Position numbers and translations under genes: made by a program. A DNA stretch of 64,000 nucleotides, from assembly GCA_012845835.1 (NCBI GenBank), contig JABAKD010000016.1, positions 18,727,367-18,791,366 on the forward strand, in the 5' to 3' direction. This document shows, one piece after another, positions 53,793 through 64,000 of the stretch. Position 1 is the stretch's first letter. Each line of letters begins with the position of its first letter. The notes under the pieces were generated by a model. The model made no database searches and was not told the origin of the DNA. It saw only the letters and a list, made by a program, of their open reading frames with translations. The DNA is from Undaria pinnatifida (lineage: Eukaryota; Sar; Phaeophyceae; Laminariales; Alariaceae).

Positions 53793-54760
53793 TTCTTTTC
53801 TTGGTGGCACCACTATTGAGGGGGAAGCACACACAGTGCACTCTCACTGGTAAGGACCTCCTCCTGTTGTTACGAAGTGACCCTTTTGGGGCTTTTGAGA
53901 GGGGAAAAGTGACGAAAACAAGTAACTTTTAGTTCGGCACTGATCGGCCATTCGAAGCAACGAGGAGGGCTGGCTGTGCTTTCGGCTGTAAGGCGATGCA
54001 ATATCCGTACCCGAACTGCGCTACTAACAATGTAACAAGTTGCCCACCACAGTCCATGGTCCTACTCGCGTGCTGTACATGTATGACACTGCTGCTCTTT
54101 CGAAGAAACGGTGGCTGGTATCGCACGCAACACGTTTGTTTGTCTTTGGACGCCATACCCGGGCTAGGGAGGAAAATGTTATACCCCGGTGCCATGTTGC
54201 TGTTATCACATTAACTCGTTTAATCAAGTCCTTGGTCACAGGACAGGCTCCACCACCAGTCCCTCTGGAGAGGAAGGATGCCCCCGGGAAAAGCGAAGCA
54301 AACCAAAAGTGGTACACGAGGTAGGTATAGCACCATAGCTGAGTGGTACATACATGTAGTCTATAGTATCATACTATAGCTGAAGCAAGTCATGCATCCG
54401 CCAAAAAGTATAAAGAAATGCAACCGGAGGAGTCCGCCTACGTACTAGCCAGGCCCATGTTGGTACATAAGTTTCAAGACGTGCATCTGAACGTACTACA
54501 TCGCATGCCACCCAGGAAACCCAACCAATGTACAAATCTGAGGCGGGGGGGAAGAATGAACTAATAGTAAGGAAGAAATAGAAGAAAAACACGATAAATA
54601 GATGACGAAGAAAATGAAATGATACGCACGTAGCAAGTTTCAAGTTTCGTAGACTCGTCAGCAGCGGGAGTGTGTAGCGAGATAAGGCCACACACAGCTA
54701 CGCATCGCCACGAAGAAAAAAAAAAATGCGTCAGATCTAGGCCAACAATGGAATAAGACA
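53793..54760. other. Intergenic, nothing recognised
   Basis: No exon, repeat family or RNA gene was identified. Several minus-strand open frames run into the microsatellite and have no independent protein content. Confidence 0.4.
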
Positions 54761-54763
54761 CAC

Positions 54764-54806
54764 GTGTAGTAGTAGTAGTAGTAGGAGGAGGAGGAGTAGC
54801 AGTAAC

Positions 54807-54847
<41 letters not shown>

Positions 54848-54891
54848 GAGTAGTAGTAGTAGTGATAGTAGTAGTAGTGGTGGTGGTAGTT

Positions 54892-54962
<71 letters not shown>

Positions 54963-54963
54963 C

Positions 54964-55003
<40 letters not shown>

Positions 55004-55114
55004 CAGTAGTAACAATAGTAGTAGTAGTAGTAGTAGTAGTAACTAGTAGTAGTAGTAGTAGTGTTAGAAGTAGTAGTAGTAGTAGTAGCAAAGGTAGTAG
55101 TAGTGGTAGTAGTA

Positions 55115-55187
<73 letters not shown>

Positions 55188-55256
55188 AAGCAGTAGTAGT
55201 AGTAGAAGCAGTAGTAGTAGGAGCAGTAGTAGTAGGAGCAGTAGTAGTAGTATTAA

Positions 55257-55317
<61 letters not shown>
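54764..55317. repeat. GTA/TAG microsatellite, ~550 bp
   Basis: About 185 GTA units with interruptions (GGA, AGC, GTG, TTA). Its right edge touches the first base of the LTR element's left block at 55318. Open frames across it are homopolymeric and meaningless. Confidence 0.97.
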
Positions 55318-55318
<1 letters not shown>

Positions 55319-57144
55319 TGGGTCACAGGTACACTTTCTACCGTTACGTAGACAGATCTTCTCGTGAAGATTTGTATGAACGGTAGCCGTTCCAGAGGTA
55401 TTCAATATCGTGTCTTGTTGTACTAAAAGTGGTCGTGGAGTCTCCGTAGATTCTGATGACAGAGAGGCGGGTAATTACGTCTCCCGCTGACAAGTAATCT
55501 CTGTCGACTCTCTGTTTTGCCTGCGAAGCACCTTTCGTTGCCTCAAGGCACTTCTATCGTTACCGTCGCTTGGTTCGCCGTCGAACCTTGCTCCAACCTG
55601 GCGTGTCCTTCACGCTACGAAGAACAAGAAGAGAAGTGGTTGCAAGTTGCGAGTCGAACCTGGGATACCCCAATCCCTCATCTGGCGTCGATTCGAAAGG
55701 CTTGTTAACTTGCAGCAACTTCGCCGTGAGTCTTTCTTGTTTTCTCGTAAAACAGGCTCGTTCATTTTGTTTTTCTTCACATCGTACGAAGAAAACACGA
55801 AATGTAAGAATATAGACACGAGTTATCGTTCGTGGACTACTGTGATACCGCTCTCATCGTTGCGATCAGCGAAGGACGCTTCTCACCACTCTCATCGTTT
55901 ACAAGCGAAGGACGCTCTCCAATCGCGGTGGGCTGGTCCTGTTTCTTCTCTGGTATGGTTTGCTCAAGCCGCGTCGGTAAGCGTATCCTCGGGGGGCGAG
56001 CCTATACCTATAATCCCGCAGGGTGTCTGCCGTTTTATGGGCCATTGAAACAATTAGATATATATCTTTTTTTTTCTGTCGACCATAAACGATTTCCGTT
56101 TTGTCGAGCCTAGGTGTATGAGCCAGCATCGTGTGGGCACCCACCTAGAACGCTTACGTTACGTAGTTCAAGCGCTGGATCGTTGCACAACCCTCGACAA
56201 AACTAATCGTTCAAAGTTCATCCATCGATAGCGCTCGGAGCGCATCCAGAGCACCATTGATTTGGCGGACTCGTGAAACTTCTGCTTGTTGTGAGTCGTG
56301 GGATGTTCGTATCGCCCCGCCCATCGTATCACAAGTTAAAACAATCGTGAAACTTCTGCTGCTGTGAGTCGTGGGATGTTCGTGTCGTCCCGCCCATCGT
56401 ATCACAGTCAAAGGAACACAAACGTATAGCATAACATCATGCGAGTTGGACTTCTCCCAATCGTTTTGTGCGTACGATTGCCAAGCAGCGGCAGCCCCGT
56501 GGTTGTATTCGTTACCGTGAGTACTACCACTGCCGTCGCACTGTCCCACCCATCGTACCGGGACAGAGCACTGGTAATGGCATTTTCTTTCTGCAGACTT
56601 GAGTGGGGCGTTTGGATTCTTGTATCGTACCAAGTATCCCCACCAAGCAAAGAGCAGAGTGTTTTCTTACGTTTAAAAAAAAAAAAAATCCGATATCCGT
56701 TGCCAAAACAGCAGTATGGCAGTCAGCGGCGGCGACCAAACTACGTTGAGACCAGCCGCGTTATAGTTTGAAGATGGCAAACGTGTACCCCGTCGGCATC
56801 AAACTCTCTGTCGCCATACAACAACATGATGTTGGAGCCGCATGCCGTTGTCGGCACCGTTACTGCATCGTTGTCATGTACTCATCATCATGCGGACTCG
56901 TGTACTCGTGTACTCTGTACTCGTACAGGTATACGTACCCTGATTCCGTTTCGTCTTTATTCCTCTTTTGTATAAAAATAATTGCGCCGCTTGCATGCCA
57001 GAAAGAGAGTACCGTCAGCAGTGGAGTATCGTATCGTAGCTCAATACAGCAATCCGTGTCTGCTGTGACTTTGTTTGCTGCGGGTGATTGTAGGAGGGTA
57101 CCGGATTGTAGTTTGTCAGAACAGCACCCCGTGCGTGCTGAGAA

Positions 57145-60100
57145 TTGTCTGATGAGTGTAATACGATTACCGATAGTAGCTCTCCTTCTGAACCTCGTTG
57201 TGGTCAGAAGAGGGACACCGCTAGCAGTGCTGCTGTTCCAGTAGGTGCAAGATCGAAACGCCGTGCGGTCGATTGTAATACAGCAGTAAATAGCGGATGC
57301 CCTGACAATACCAATAATAAAAATAATTCGTGGTTCAGCTCTTCGCTGTCTCGAAAGAAACCATCTGCTACTCTCTCTTTTTCCTCTCGGCGGATACGTA
57401 TCCCCGGGATAGTTAATGGTCTTGCTGTGTCTGACCTGACTGTTGATTCTGCAAGCGACATTACATGTGTTTCGCTGTTATTTTTGAAGCAACATCCAAC
57501 CTTGTGTAAAGCCCGGGTTGAAACCGTCCCACCATCGTGTATGTCTCTGAGTGCAGCGAATGGCTCGTCGCTCGAGATCTTGGGATTTATTAAGTTGTCT
57601 CTTACCCTGGGTGATATCACACGTCGTATTGATGCACTCGTTATCCCATCGTTAGGGCCTGACCAGATATTGCTTGATAATGATGTCATGTCTCGTTTTG
57701 GGGCTATACTCGATTGGAAAAATCAGCGTTTGACTTTCTCGTCTAGTACTGTCACTATTCCAGCTACCCATAGGTCCCCTGATGCTCGTGCCCAGGTGAC
57801 CTCATCCACTGTATTGCGCTCCGTAGCCGCAGTGCACAAAGATGCTGAGGTACACGCTGTAAAATTGTGCAATCGTATTGATTTACGCCCCCGTCACAGT
57901 GCCGTGATCACTGCTTTTACAGACATCAAACCACTTCAAGATACGGAAGTTATTATTGAGCCGCGCATACTCTCGGAAAATGAGATGTCTTGCGACAATC
58001 GTCCGGTCGAATTTGAGCGAGTTATCGTAGCTCGCACCCTCACCACGTGGCTAGCAGCAGATGGATCAGTTGCCGTTCAAATAGCTAATCCATCGTCCGA
58101 GTCTCTTGCCCTCCACGCAGGATTAGAGATTGGGAAATTGTCGAGTGTTGCCGTCGTGTCTCCTGCTCAGCTGCATGTGCATGCTGTAGCAGCAACACCT
58201 AATACCCCGACCGAAATTGCAGCAGCACGTGCTGAAATTATTGCGCCACTATCCAGAGCATTTGTAGACTCTACTTTCACCGTTGAACAGCAGTCAGCAA
58301 TCCTGGATTTATGTGCAAAATACCGTCCTGTCTTATCGTTATCACGAGCGGAGTTGGGTAAGTGCAATACTGCCGAAGCAACGTTTTCCCTTTCCACTCA
58401 TACCAAACCTGTGAGCCGTCGTCCGTATAGAGCTCATCCGCGCACTGAAGCCGTTATCAACAAGTGTGTTCAGGACATGCTCAACGATGATATAATAGAG
58501 GAGCGCTCTAGCCCGTGGGGATCTCCCGTCACCATCGTGGCTCGCAAGGATGGTCAACCTCGTTTCTGTGTTGATTATAGAAGTACAATCAACAAACACC
58601 TTATCCGCAAGACCTGGCCGATGGCTAATCTCGAGGATAACATTGACATGGTCGGAGGCGCCAAATTTATCAGTGTCGCTGACGTCCAAAGCGCTTATTG
58701 GCAGATTCCCGTTCACCCTGATCATGTCGAGACTACAGCATTTGTCACTAATTCTGGCAAGTACTGTTATAAACGTATGCCGTTTGGTGTTTGTAATGCC
58801 CCGTGGCTTTTCACAGAAATGGCTCATAAAACGTTGGGCCATATTCCCGAGTTGCTTATTTATATGGATGATCTCTGCGTTTTGTCCACAACCTGGGAAA
58901 ATCATTTGAAATCGTTAGAAAGCATGTTTGCAGCGTTGCAAGCAGCTGGTCTCACCCTGAAGCCGTCTAAACTAGCGTTTGGTCCTAAATCGGTTGCATA
59001 TTTAGGCCATGTTATTTCTGCTGAAGGGGTGGCAGTTGGGAAAGATCGTATCAAAGCTATTCAAGAGCTACCTACTCCCACCTGCATCAAAGATCTTCGT
59101 TCCGTTTTAGGGGTGATGAATTTTGTGCGTCGTTTTGTGCCGAATTTCGCCGAAGTAACCGCACCACTCGTTGATCTCACCCGTAAAGAGTTTGCAACTA
59201 GATCACGCTTTAAGAAAGCCTGGGGGAAAACGCAAGATACCGCGTTCGCTCACATCAAACGTTTACTGGTGTCAGCCCCAGTCTTGAAATTCCCTGATTA
59301 TGAGCGTGAATTTATTGTGCATGTAGATGCCAGTGAGATAGGAGTTGGCGCTTTTCTTGCTCAGCCGTCGAAAAATGACGACTCGAAATCTGATCTTGAC
59401 ATTATCGCGTATTTTAGTCAACGATTCAAACATGGGCAACGCCATTACTCCGCGTCAATGAAAGAGTGTTGTGGAGTCGTACTTACACTCGCTCACTGGA
59501 GACCGTATTTATTTGGGAAACATTTTACGGTGATCACTGATCATCAAGCATTGACCCACCTATACTACATGCAGGATACGTCCAATATGCTTACTCGTTG
59601 GGCTATTGCGTTGCAAAACTTTGATTTCACCGTTAAACACGTCGCGGAAAAATTAAATGTAGTACCCGACGCGCTGTCTCGATTGTTTGGTGAAGTGGAA
59701 GAAGAACCGTTACCGCAAGAACCAGCCCTTGCGTCTATCTGTCGAAACGTTCCGAGCGATAGACCGTATCGTGCACCTGGGCCTCGCGACTTCCAAGTAT
59801 CTTCACAAAACCTCGAAGACGTAGACCTTGTACAGAATGATAGCGAATTGTTTGCTAGTGCAGTGTCTCTGTTTCCGTTGCTTGACCCAGAAAAATTACT
59901 GGAAGAACAACGTGCTGAGTTCGGTCCGTATATCGAATACGTAAAAGCACCTGTTACCGTACCCGTCCCAGATGGTGAAACCAAAAACAGCATGAGTCAT
60001 TATTTTCTGAACGAAGAAATATTATTCCGGTCGTATTTGCCGGGTTATCTGCGCAAACGCAGTTCGTTCCGTGACCAACTCGTCGTGCCCACCGCTTTAC

Positions 60101-61512
60101 GGAAATTAATCGTCCACTCGTGTCATGACCTACCGGCGTCTGGAGGTCATCTAGCTTTTAAAGCTACGTTCGATAAAATCCGAGATCGTTATTGGTGGCC
60201 TACTATGTCGAAAGACGTAGCAAAGCACATTAAATGCTGTTCATCATGCCAACACCGTAAGACGTCACACCGTCCTCCGAAATTACCTGTTGGTCATCGT
60301 CCTGTTTCCCGTCCGTTTCAATGTGTGGCTATCGATTTAGTAGAGTACAAATCGTCGTCGAATAACTCGAAGTATGTAATGTCCGTGATAGACCACTTGA
60401 CTCGTTTTCTCGTTCTAGTTGCGATTAGTGACAAGACAGCGGCCACAATCGCTCGCGTTCTTGTAGAACGTGTTTTCTCCGTTTTCTCAGCTCCTGAAAC
60501 CTTACACAGTGACCTCGGGTGTGAGTTCGAAAACGAGCTTGTTAAAGAATTGCAATCCGTATTTGGGTTCAAAAAGACGCGCACGTCAGCGTATCGTCCA
60601 CAAGGCAATTCAGTGTTAGAGCGTGTGCATAGTACAATGCATAATATGTTGGCGATGTACGTAAACGTCAAATACGACAATTGGGCAGAATTGTTACCGT
60701 TTATTCAGCTTGCCCATAATACCGCCTACAACAAGACGCTCGAGGAAACCCCTCATTTTTTAATGTTCGGCCGTAGAGCTTCGTTACCCGTTGACATTAT
60801 TCTCGGCGTCCCGTGTACGTCTGGTTCTGGAACCCGACAGGATTATTCCCGTCGCACCGTTGAAAATCTGCAACTCGCGTACGAAATTGCCCGTCGCAAT
60901 TTACAGGAGCGTGCCGACAAGCAGTCCGAATCTAATGAGAAATTGTCGATTCCGCAATATCAGCCCGGAGACCAAGTGTTAGTACACCGTCCCTATACCG
61001 TTGCTGATGGACCTAACCCCAAACTAATTAGTCCCTGGCGTGGTCCCTATACTGTGCGTTCACAGTTATCACCAGTAATTTACCGTGTTGCGAGAGATGG
61101 TGAACTTGCGGAAACATCTGTTCATTTAGGTCGTATTAAGGCATACCATAATGACGCGTCTAGTTCCGTACCGGATTTTACCGCACTCGATGATTTGTTC
61201 CTAGGAACTACGTTACCGGTACCTGATCTAGACGGCTCTGTGCTTACCGTGCACATCGGCCCGTATACTATTGAAGCTATCGAAGGTCACAATCGTGGGC
61301 CTGGTAAAGCCTCACTGACGAATTTTCAGTATCATTTTCTCGTCAAAGATAAGCCGTCCAATTTAGGCATTTGGAGACACGTCAACGTTGTGCCTCAATG
61401 CCATGAGATGATCAGAGCGTATCGTTCAAGGATTCTAGCTGAAGATCCACACGCTTTTGATCCTCCCAAAAGTACAAAGAGTAAACGAGACGTCGTTGCT
61501 CAGTCGTCCTGA
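57145..61512 (+). CDS. pol: Ty3/Gypsy pol polyprotein (PR-RT-RNaseH-IN-chromodomain-like), 1455 aa
   Basis: The polyprotein has the order of the Ty3/Gypsy family. A pepsin-like protease region (TVDSASD, about residue 97) comes first, then reverse transcriptase (about 410-650, with RFCVDYR and IYMDDL), RNase H (about 715-840, HVDASEIGVG) and integrase. The integrase has an HHCC-type zinc-binding part near 990-1030, a catalytic core with AIDLVEY and LHSDLG, then RPQGNSVLERVH. The last part, about 1370-1430, reads YTIEAIEGHNRG to WRHVNVVPQC, which resembles a chromodomain; with the domain order this points to a chromovirus. No gag-type zinc knuckle is seen in this frame or recognised upstream. 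Confidence 0.93.
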   Translation: MSDECNTITDSSSPSEPRCGQKRDTASSAAVPVGARSKRRAVDCNTAVNSGCPDNTNNKNNSWFSSSLSRKKPSATLSFSSRRIRIPGIVNGLAVSDLTVDSASDITCVSLLFLKQHPTLCKARVETVPPSCMSLSAANGSSLEILGFIKLSLTLGDITRRIDALVIPSLGPDQILLDNDVMSRFGAILDWKNQRLTFSSSTVTIPATHRSPDARAQVTSSTVLRSVAAVHKDAEVHAVKLCNRIDLRPRHSAVITAFTDIKPLQDTEVIIEPRILSENEMSCDNRPVEFERVIVARTLTTWLAADGSVAVQIANPSSESLALHAGLEIGKLSSVAVVSPAQLHVHAVAATPNTPTEIAAARAEIIAPLSRAFVDSTFTVEQQSAILDLCAKYRPVLSLSRAELGKCNTAEATFSLSTHTKPVSRRPYRAHPRTEAVINKCVQDMLNDDIIEERSSPWGSPVTIVARKDGQPRFCVDYRSTINKHLIRKTWPMANLEDNIDMVGGAKFISVADVQSAYWQIPVHPDHVETTAFVTNSGKYCYKRMPFGVCNAPWLFTEMAHKTLGHIPELLIYMDDLCVLSTTWENHLKSLESMFAALQAAGLTLKPSKLAFGPKSVAYLGHVISAEGVAVGKDRIKAIQELPTPTCIKDLRSVLGVMNFVRRFVPNFAEVTAPLVDLTRKEFATRSRFKKAWGKTQDTAFAHIKRLLVSAPVLKFPDYEREFIVHVDASEIGVGAFLAQPSKNDDSKSDLDIIAYFSQRFKHGQRHYSASMKECCGVVLTLAHWRPYLFGKHFTVITDHQALTHLYYMQDTSNMLTRWAIALQNFDFTVKHVAEKLNVVPDALSRLFGEVEEEPLPQEPALASICRNVPSDRPYRAPGPRDFQVSSQNLEDVDLVQNDSELFASAVSLFPLLDPEKLLEEQRAEFGPYIEYVKAPVTVPVPDGETKNSMSHYFLNEEILFRSYLPGYLRKRSSFRDQLVVPTALRKLIVHSCHDLPASGGHLAFKATFDKIRDRYWWPTMSKDVAKHIKCCSSCQHRKTSHRPPKLPVGHRPVSRPFQCVAIDLVEYKSSSNNSKYVMSVIDHLTRFLVLVAISDKTAATIARVLVERVFSVFSAPETLHSDLGCEFENELVKELQSVFGFKKTRTSAYRPQGNSVLERVHSTMHNMLAMYVNVKYDNWAELLPFIQLAHNTAYNKTLEETPHFLMFGRRASLPVDIILGVPCTSGSGTRQDYSRRTVENLQLAYEIARRNLQERADKQSESNEKLSIPQYQPGDQVLVHRPYTVADGPNPKLISPWRGPYTVRSQLSPVIYRVARDGELAETSVHLGRIKAYHNDASSSVPDFTALDDLFLGTTLPVPDLDGSVLTVHIGPYTIEAIEGHNRGPGKASLTNFQYHFLVKDKPSNLGIWRHVNVVPQCHEMIRAYRSRILAEDPHAFDPPKSTKSKRDVVAQSS

Positions 61513-63008
61513 TACAAGCCCCAGTACCACCCTCCGTCCTTCTGGGAGTCCTTAGTCATCAGTATCGTTGCACCACCCCCACTATTTTTGTTTCCCGGCC
61601 GGGTTTCGTTCGTCAATAGTGCGTCGTTGACACATGAGCCGCAACACTCATGAGTCCTTTTTGTTTTTCGGTGGTTGCTTGGGCGTATTTTGTGGAGTAG
61701 TGCCCACGTATTGAGTCATGGTTGGATACTCGATTGCTGCTGCCCAACAGCTGAGGTCCTGGTTTTATACCAATAGTGGATGTTTGTTTTCGTTTGTTTC
61801 TTCGTGTGGAAGTACCTCACGCGAAAAGATAGCCTTTTTCTCGTGAATAAAGTGCTATAGATTTAGAGACGTACACGGTTCAGAGACACTACTGCACATT
61901 GGGGTAGTAAGTGTTAGTGGGGGGCGTTCAACCAGTAGTTACGCAAGGGTGTGCATATACGAGCAGTATACACTCGGGCGTCATTGTTGGGTTAGTTGAG
62001 AAATTGTAGCTGTGTACAGTGTGCATATACTTGAAGTATACATTGGGCGCAGTGAGGTTAATCAATTAATGAACATCGTTTTTCTTTCTGTATGAGATAT
62101 TGGAGGCTCCTGGGTGCATTCGTAATGCATTCTCCAGTGTCAGAATCGTGTGTTGGATTGACTACAGAGTTACAGTTGAGCGCGTGAGCTGTATACTCCT
62201 AAGTAACAGAATCCACATATATATGGAATATTCCCCGGTCGTATCCCGTGTTACCGTGCGACCTGCACACAGTCAACCGTTAATTGACTGGCAGGAAGTC
62301 TCGTCGTTATGCAGATTTGTCTGTGTACTGATTACGTTTGTCAGCCACCATCGTTTGCTGACTCGTGGTCATGATCTTGCCGTCCTATCGATTATGCCTT
62401 TTTCGATACTTGAGACATGCCACCTTATCGTTAACCATGCACCCGCAGTCCGTCATACTGCGCCGTCATCGTTACATCCACACTATCGTCAAGTCATGCA
62501 GACTTTTATCGTCTTGATCGATCAATCGTTACCGTGTTGCATACTCTGCATGCATTGTTTTCTGGCAAATCGTTGTTCAGCACATTTGTAAACTCATCAT
62601 TAAGTGTGTATCAAGCCCTGCAGGCAACCGTCTCATACACACATCGTTTATGTTGAGGAATGTCCTGATTATTGCCAAAGGTACTACCGTCCGTTATAAA
62701 AGGTTGATTTTTATCGTCGAGTACGTCATTTCGGGACCGGATAACCGTTCTGGTGAAGAATGAAGGTACACACCACTGGTAGTTCATAGTGTGTGACTGA
62801 CATCTTCAGTAAAATTCGATTATGCTCATACAAGCCCGTGGTTCTAACTGCGCAGGGGATGACATGATTAGAAAATGAACAAGTGCAATACACACAGTGA
62901 CTACCACAGTACAACAATACTCTGATTTATTAGAGAACCTGAGAACCTGTCTCCTCTTTAAATGTTCGAAAGCTGTGCTGGGTTCTCCAGTATGTAGCGT
63001 TCAAACAT
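61513..63008 (+). repeat. Element 3' region with putative LTR
   Basis: The stretch follows the pol stop. Purine-rich words occur around 61911-61926. Two related words (GTGTGCATATACGAGCAGTA and GTGTGCATATACTTGAAGTA) lie about 75 bp apart. It is followed by TTGGGGGGCGATATGGG, the place where a primer-binding site would be expected. No gene is recognised in it. Confidence 0.5.
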
Positions 63009-63018
63009 TGGGGGGCGA

Positions 63019-64000
63019 TATGGGTCACAGGTACACTTTCTACCGTTACGTAGACAGATCTTCTCGTGAAGATTTGTATGAACGGTAGCCGTTCCAGAGG
63101 TATTCAATATCGTGTCTTGTTGTACTAAAAGTGGTCGTGGAGTCTCCGTAGATTCTGATGACAGAGAGGCGGGTAATTACGTCTCCCGCTGACAAGTAAT
63201 CTCTGTCGACTCTCTGTTTTGCCTGCGAAGCACCTTTCGTTGCCTCAAGGCACTTCTATCGTTACCGTCGCTTGGTTCGCCGTCGAACCTTGCTCCAACC
63301 TGGCGTGTCCTTCACGCTACGAAGAACAAGAAGAGAAGTGGTTGCAAGTTGCGAGTCGAACCTGGGATACCCCAATCCCTCATCTGGAAAAATCAGCGTT
63401 TGACTTTCTCGTCTAGTACTGTCACTATTCCAGCTACCCATAGGTCCCCTGATGCTCGTGCCCAGGTGACCTCATCCACTGTATTGCGCTCCGTAGCCGC
63501 AGTGCACAAAGATGCTGAGGTACACGCTGTAAAATTGTGCAATCGTATTGATTTACGCCCCCGTCACAGTGCCGTGATCACTGCTTTTACAGACATCAAA
63601 CCACTTCAAGATACGGAAGTTATTATTGAGCCGCGCATACTCTCGGAAAATGAGATGTCTTGCGACAATCGTCCGGTCGAATTTGAGCGAGTTATCGTAG
63701 CTCGCACCCTCACCACGTGGCTAGCAGCAGATGGATCAGTTGCCGTTCAAATAGCTAATCCATCGTCCGAGTCTCTTGCCCTCCACGCAGGATTAGAGAT
63801 TGGGAAATTGTCGAGTGTTGCCGTCGTGTCTCCTGCTCAGCTGCATGTGCATGCTGTAGCAGCAACACCTAATACCCCGACCGAAATTGCAGCAGCACGT
63901 GCTGAAATTATTGCGCCACTATCCAGAGCATTTGTAGACTCTACTTTCACCGTTGAACAGCAGTCAGCAATCCTGGATTTATGTGCAAAATACCGTCCTG
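63019..64000 (+). mobile_element. Second copy of the same Ty3/Gypsy-type element, partial
   Basis: The sequence is indistinguishable by eye from parts of the first copy, in the same orientation, starting with ATGGGTCACAGGTACACTTT. It is broken, with about one large break visible, and continues past the window end. The two copies appear to share one central LTR region. A very recent duplication, or an assembly artefact, would explain the identity. Confidence 0.88.

Larger units (their letters stand above)
55318..63008 (+). mobile_element. Ty3/Gypsy-type LTR retrotransposon, chromovirus-like
   Basis: Parts in order are a left block (55318-57144, no recognised gag), one long pol frame (57145-61512), and a 3' region whose outer part (about 61950-63008) begins TGTGCATATAC and ends CAAACA and is the best candidate for an LTR. 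The block at 55318-55685 recurs at 63019, just past that candidate. No LTR is seen on the left, where the element meets the GTA microsatellite. The pol region looks whole. The close identity to the neighbouring copy suggests recent activity or recent duplication. The LTR limits are a guess because no pair can be compared in the window. Confidence 0.85.

Noticed and set aside
54561-55386. Poly-Thr, poly-Val, poly-Ser and poly-Leu frames of up to 222 codons
   Set aside because: They are translations of the GTA microsatellite in different frames.

Overview
This is nuclear DNA from a eukaryote. It has long GT-AG introns, tRNA-derived SINEs, MITE-like and foldback elements, a Ty3/Gypsy-type LTR element, satellites and telomere-like repeats. 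No bacterial operon, CRISPR or phage features are seen. The lineage cannot be fixed from sequence alone. A repeat-rich protist or alga (for example a stramenopile) would fit; that is inference.

Layout. 1-1706 is a satellite of self-complementary 12-bp tiles that changes orientation around a short CCCTAA tract. 1707-6879 is gene-poor, with one SINE and low-complexity tracts. 6880-19683 (minus) is a five-exon gene for a 252-residue protein with two HMG boxes and an acidic tail; its last intron is largely a CCCTA array. 19684-21722 is the divergent intergenic region. 21723-35937 (plus) is a four-exon, 485-residue CWC16/CCDC130-family splicing factor whose first intron (11.1 kb) is full of repeats, including a ~1.07-kb inverted repeat inserted in a SINE. 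35938-37260 is a decaying tandem array made from the 3' end of that gene. 37260-44779 is a patchwork of short repeat families. 44780-52335 (minus) holds five phase-compatible exons (292 residues) of an unrecognised nuclear-type protein. 52336-55317 has local duplications and a ~550-bp GTA microsatellite. 55318-63008 is a Ty3/Gypsy-type element with one long pol frame, followed directly by part of a second, near-identical copy that runs off the window.

The theme that links the regions is local duplication followed by decay. In each of the three multi-exon genes at least one coding exon has a decayed partial copy in the neighbouring intron or flank (HMG exon 3, CCDC130 exons 3 and 4, two exons of the unknown gene). 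Several copies keep the splice site. At least two dispersed repeat families end in long C/G homopolymers. A short motif, ACCAGGTA/TACCTGGT, is strikingly over-represented. Exon joins were made by eye from splice sites, phase and protein homology, without transcript evidence.
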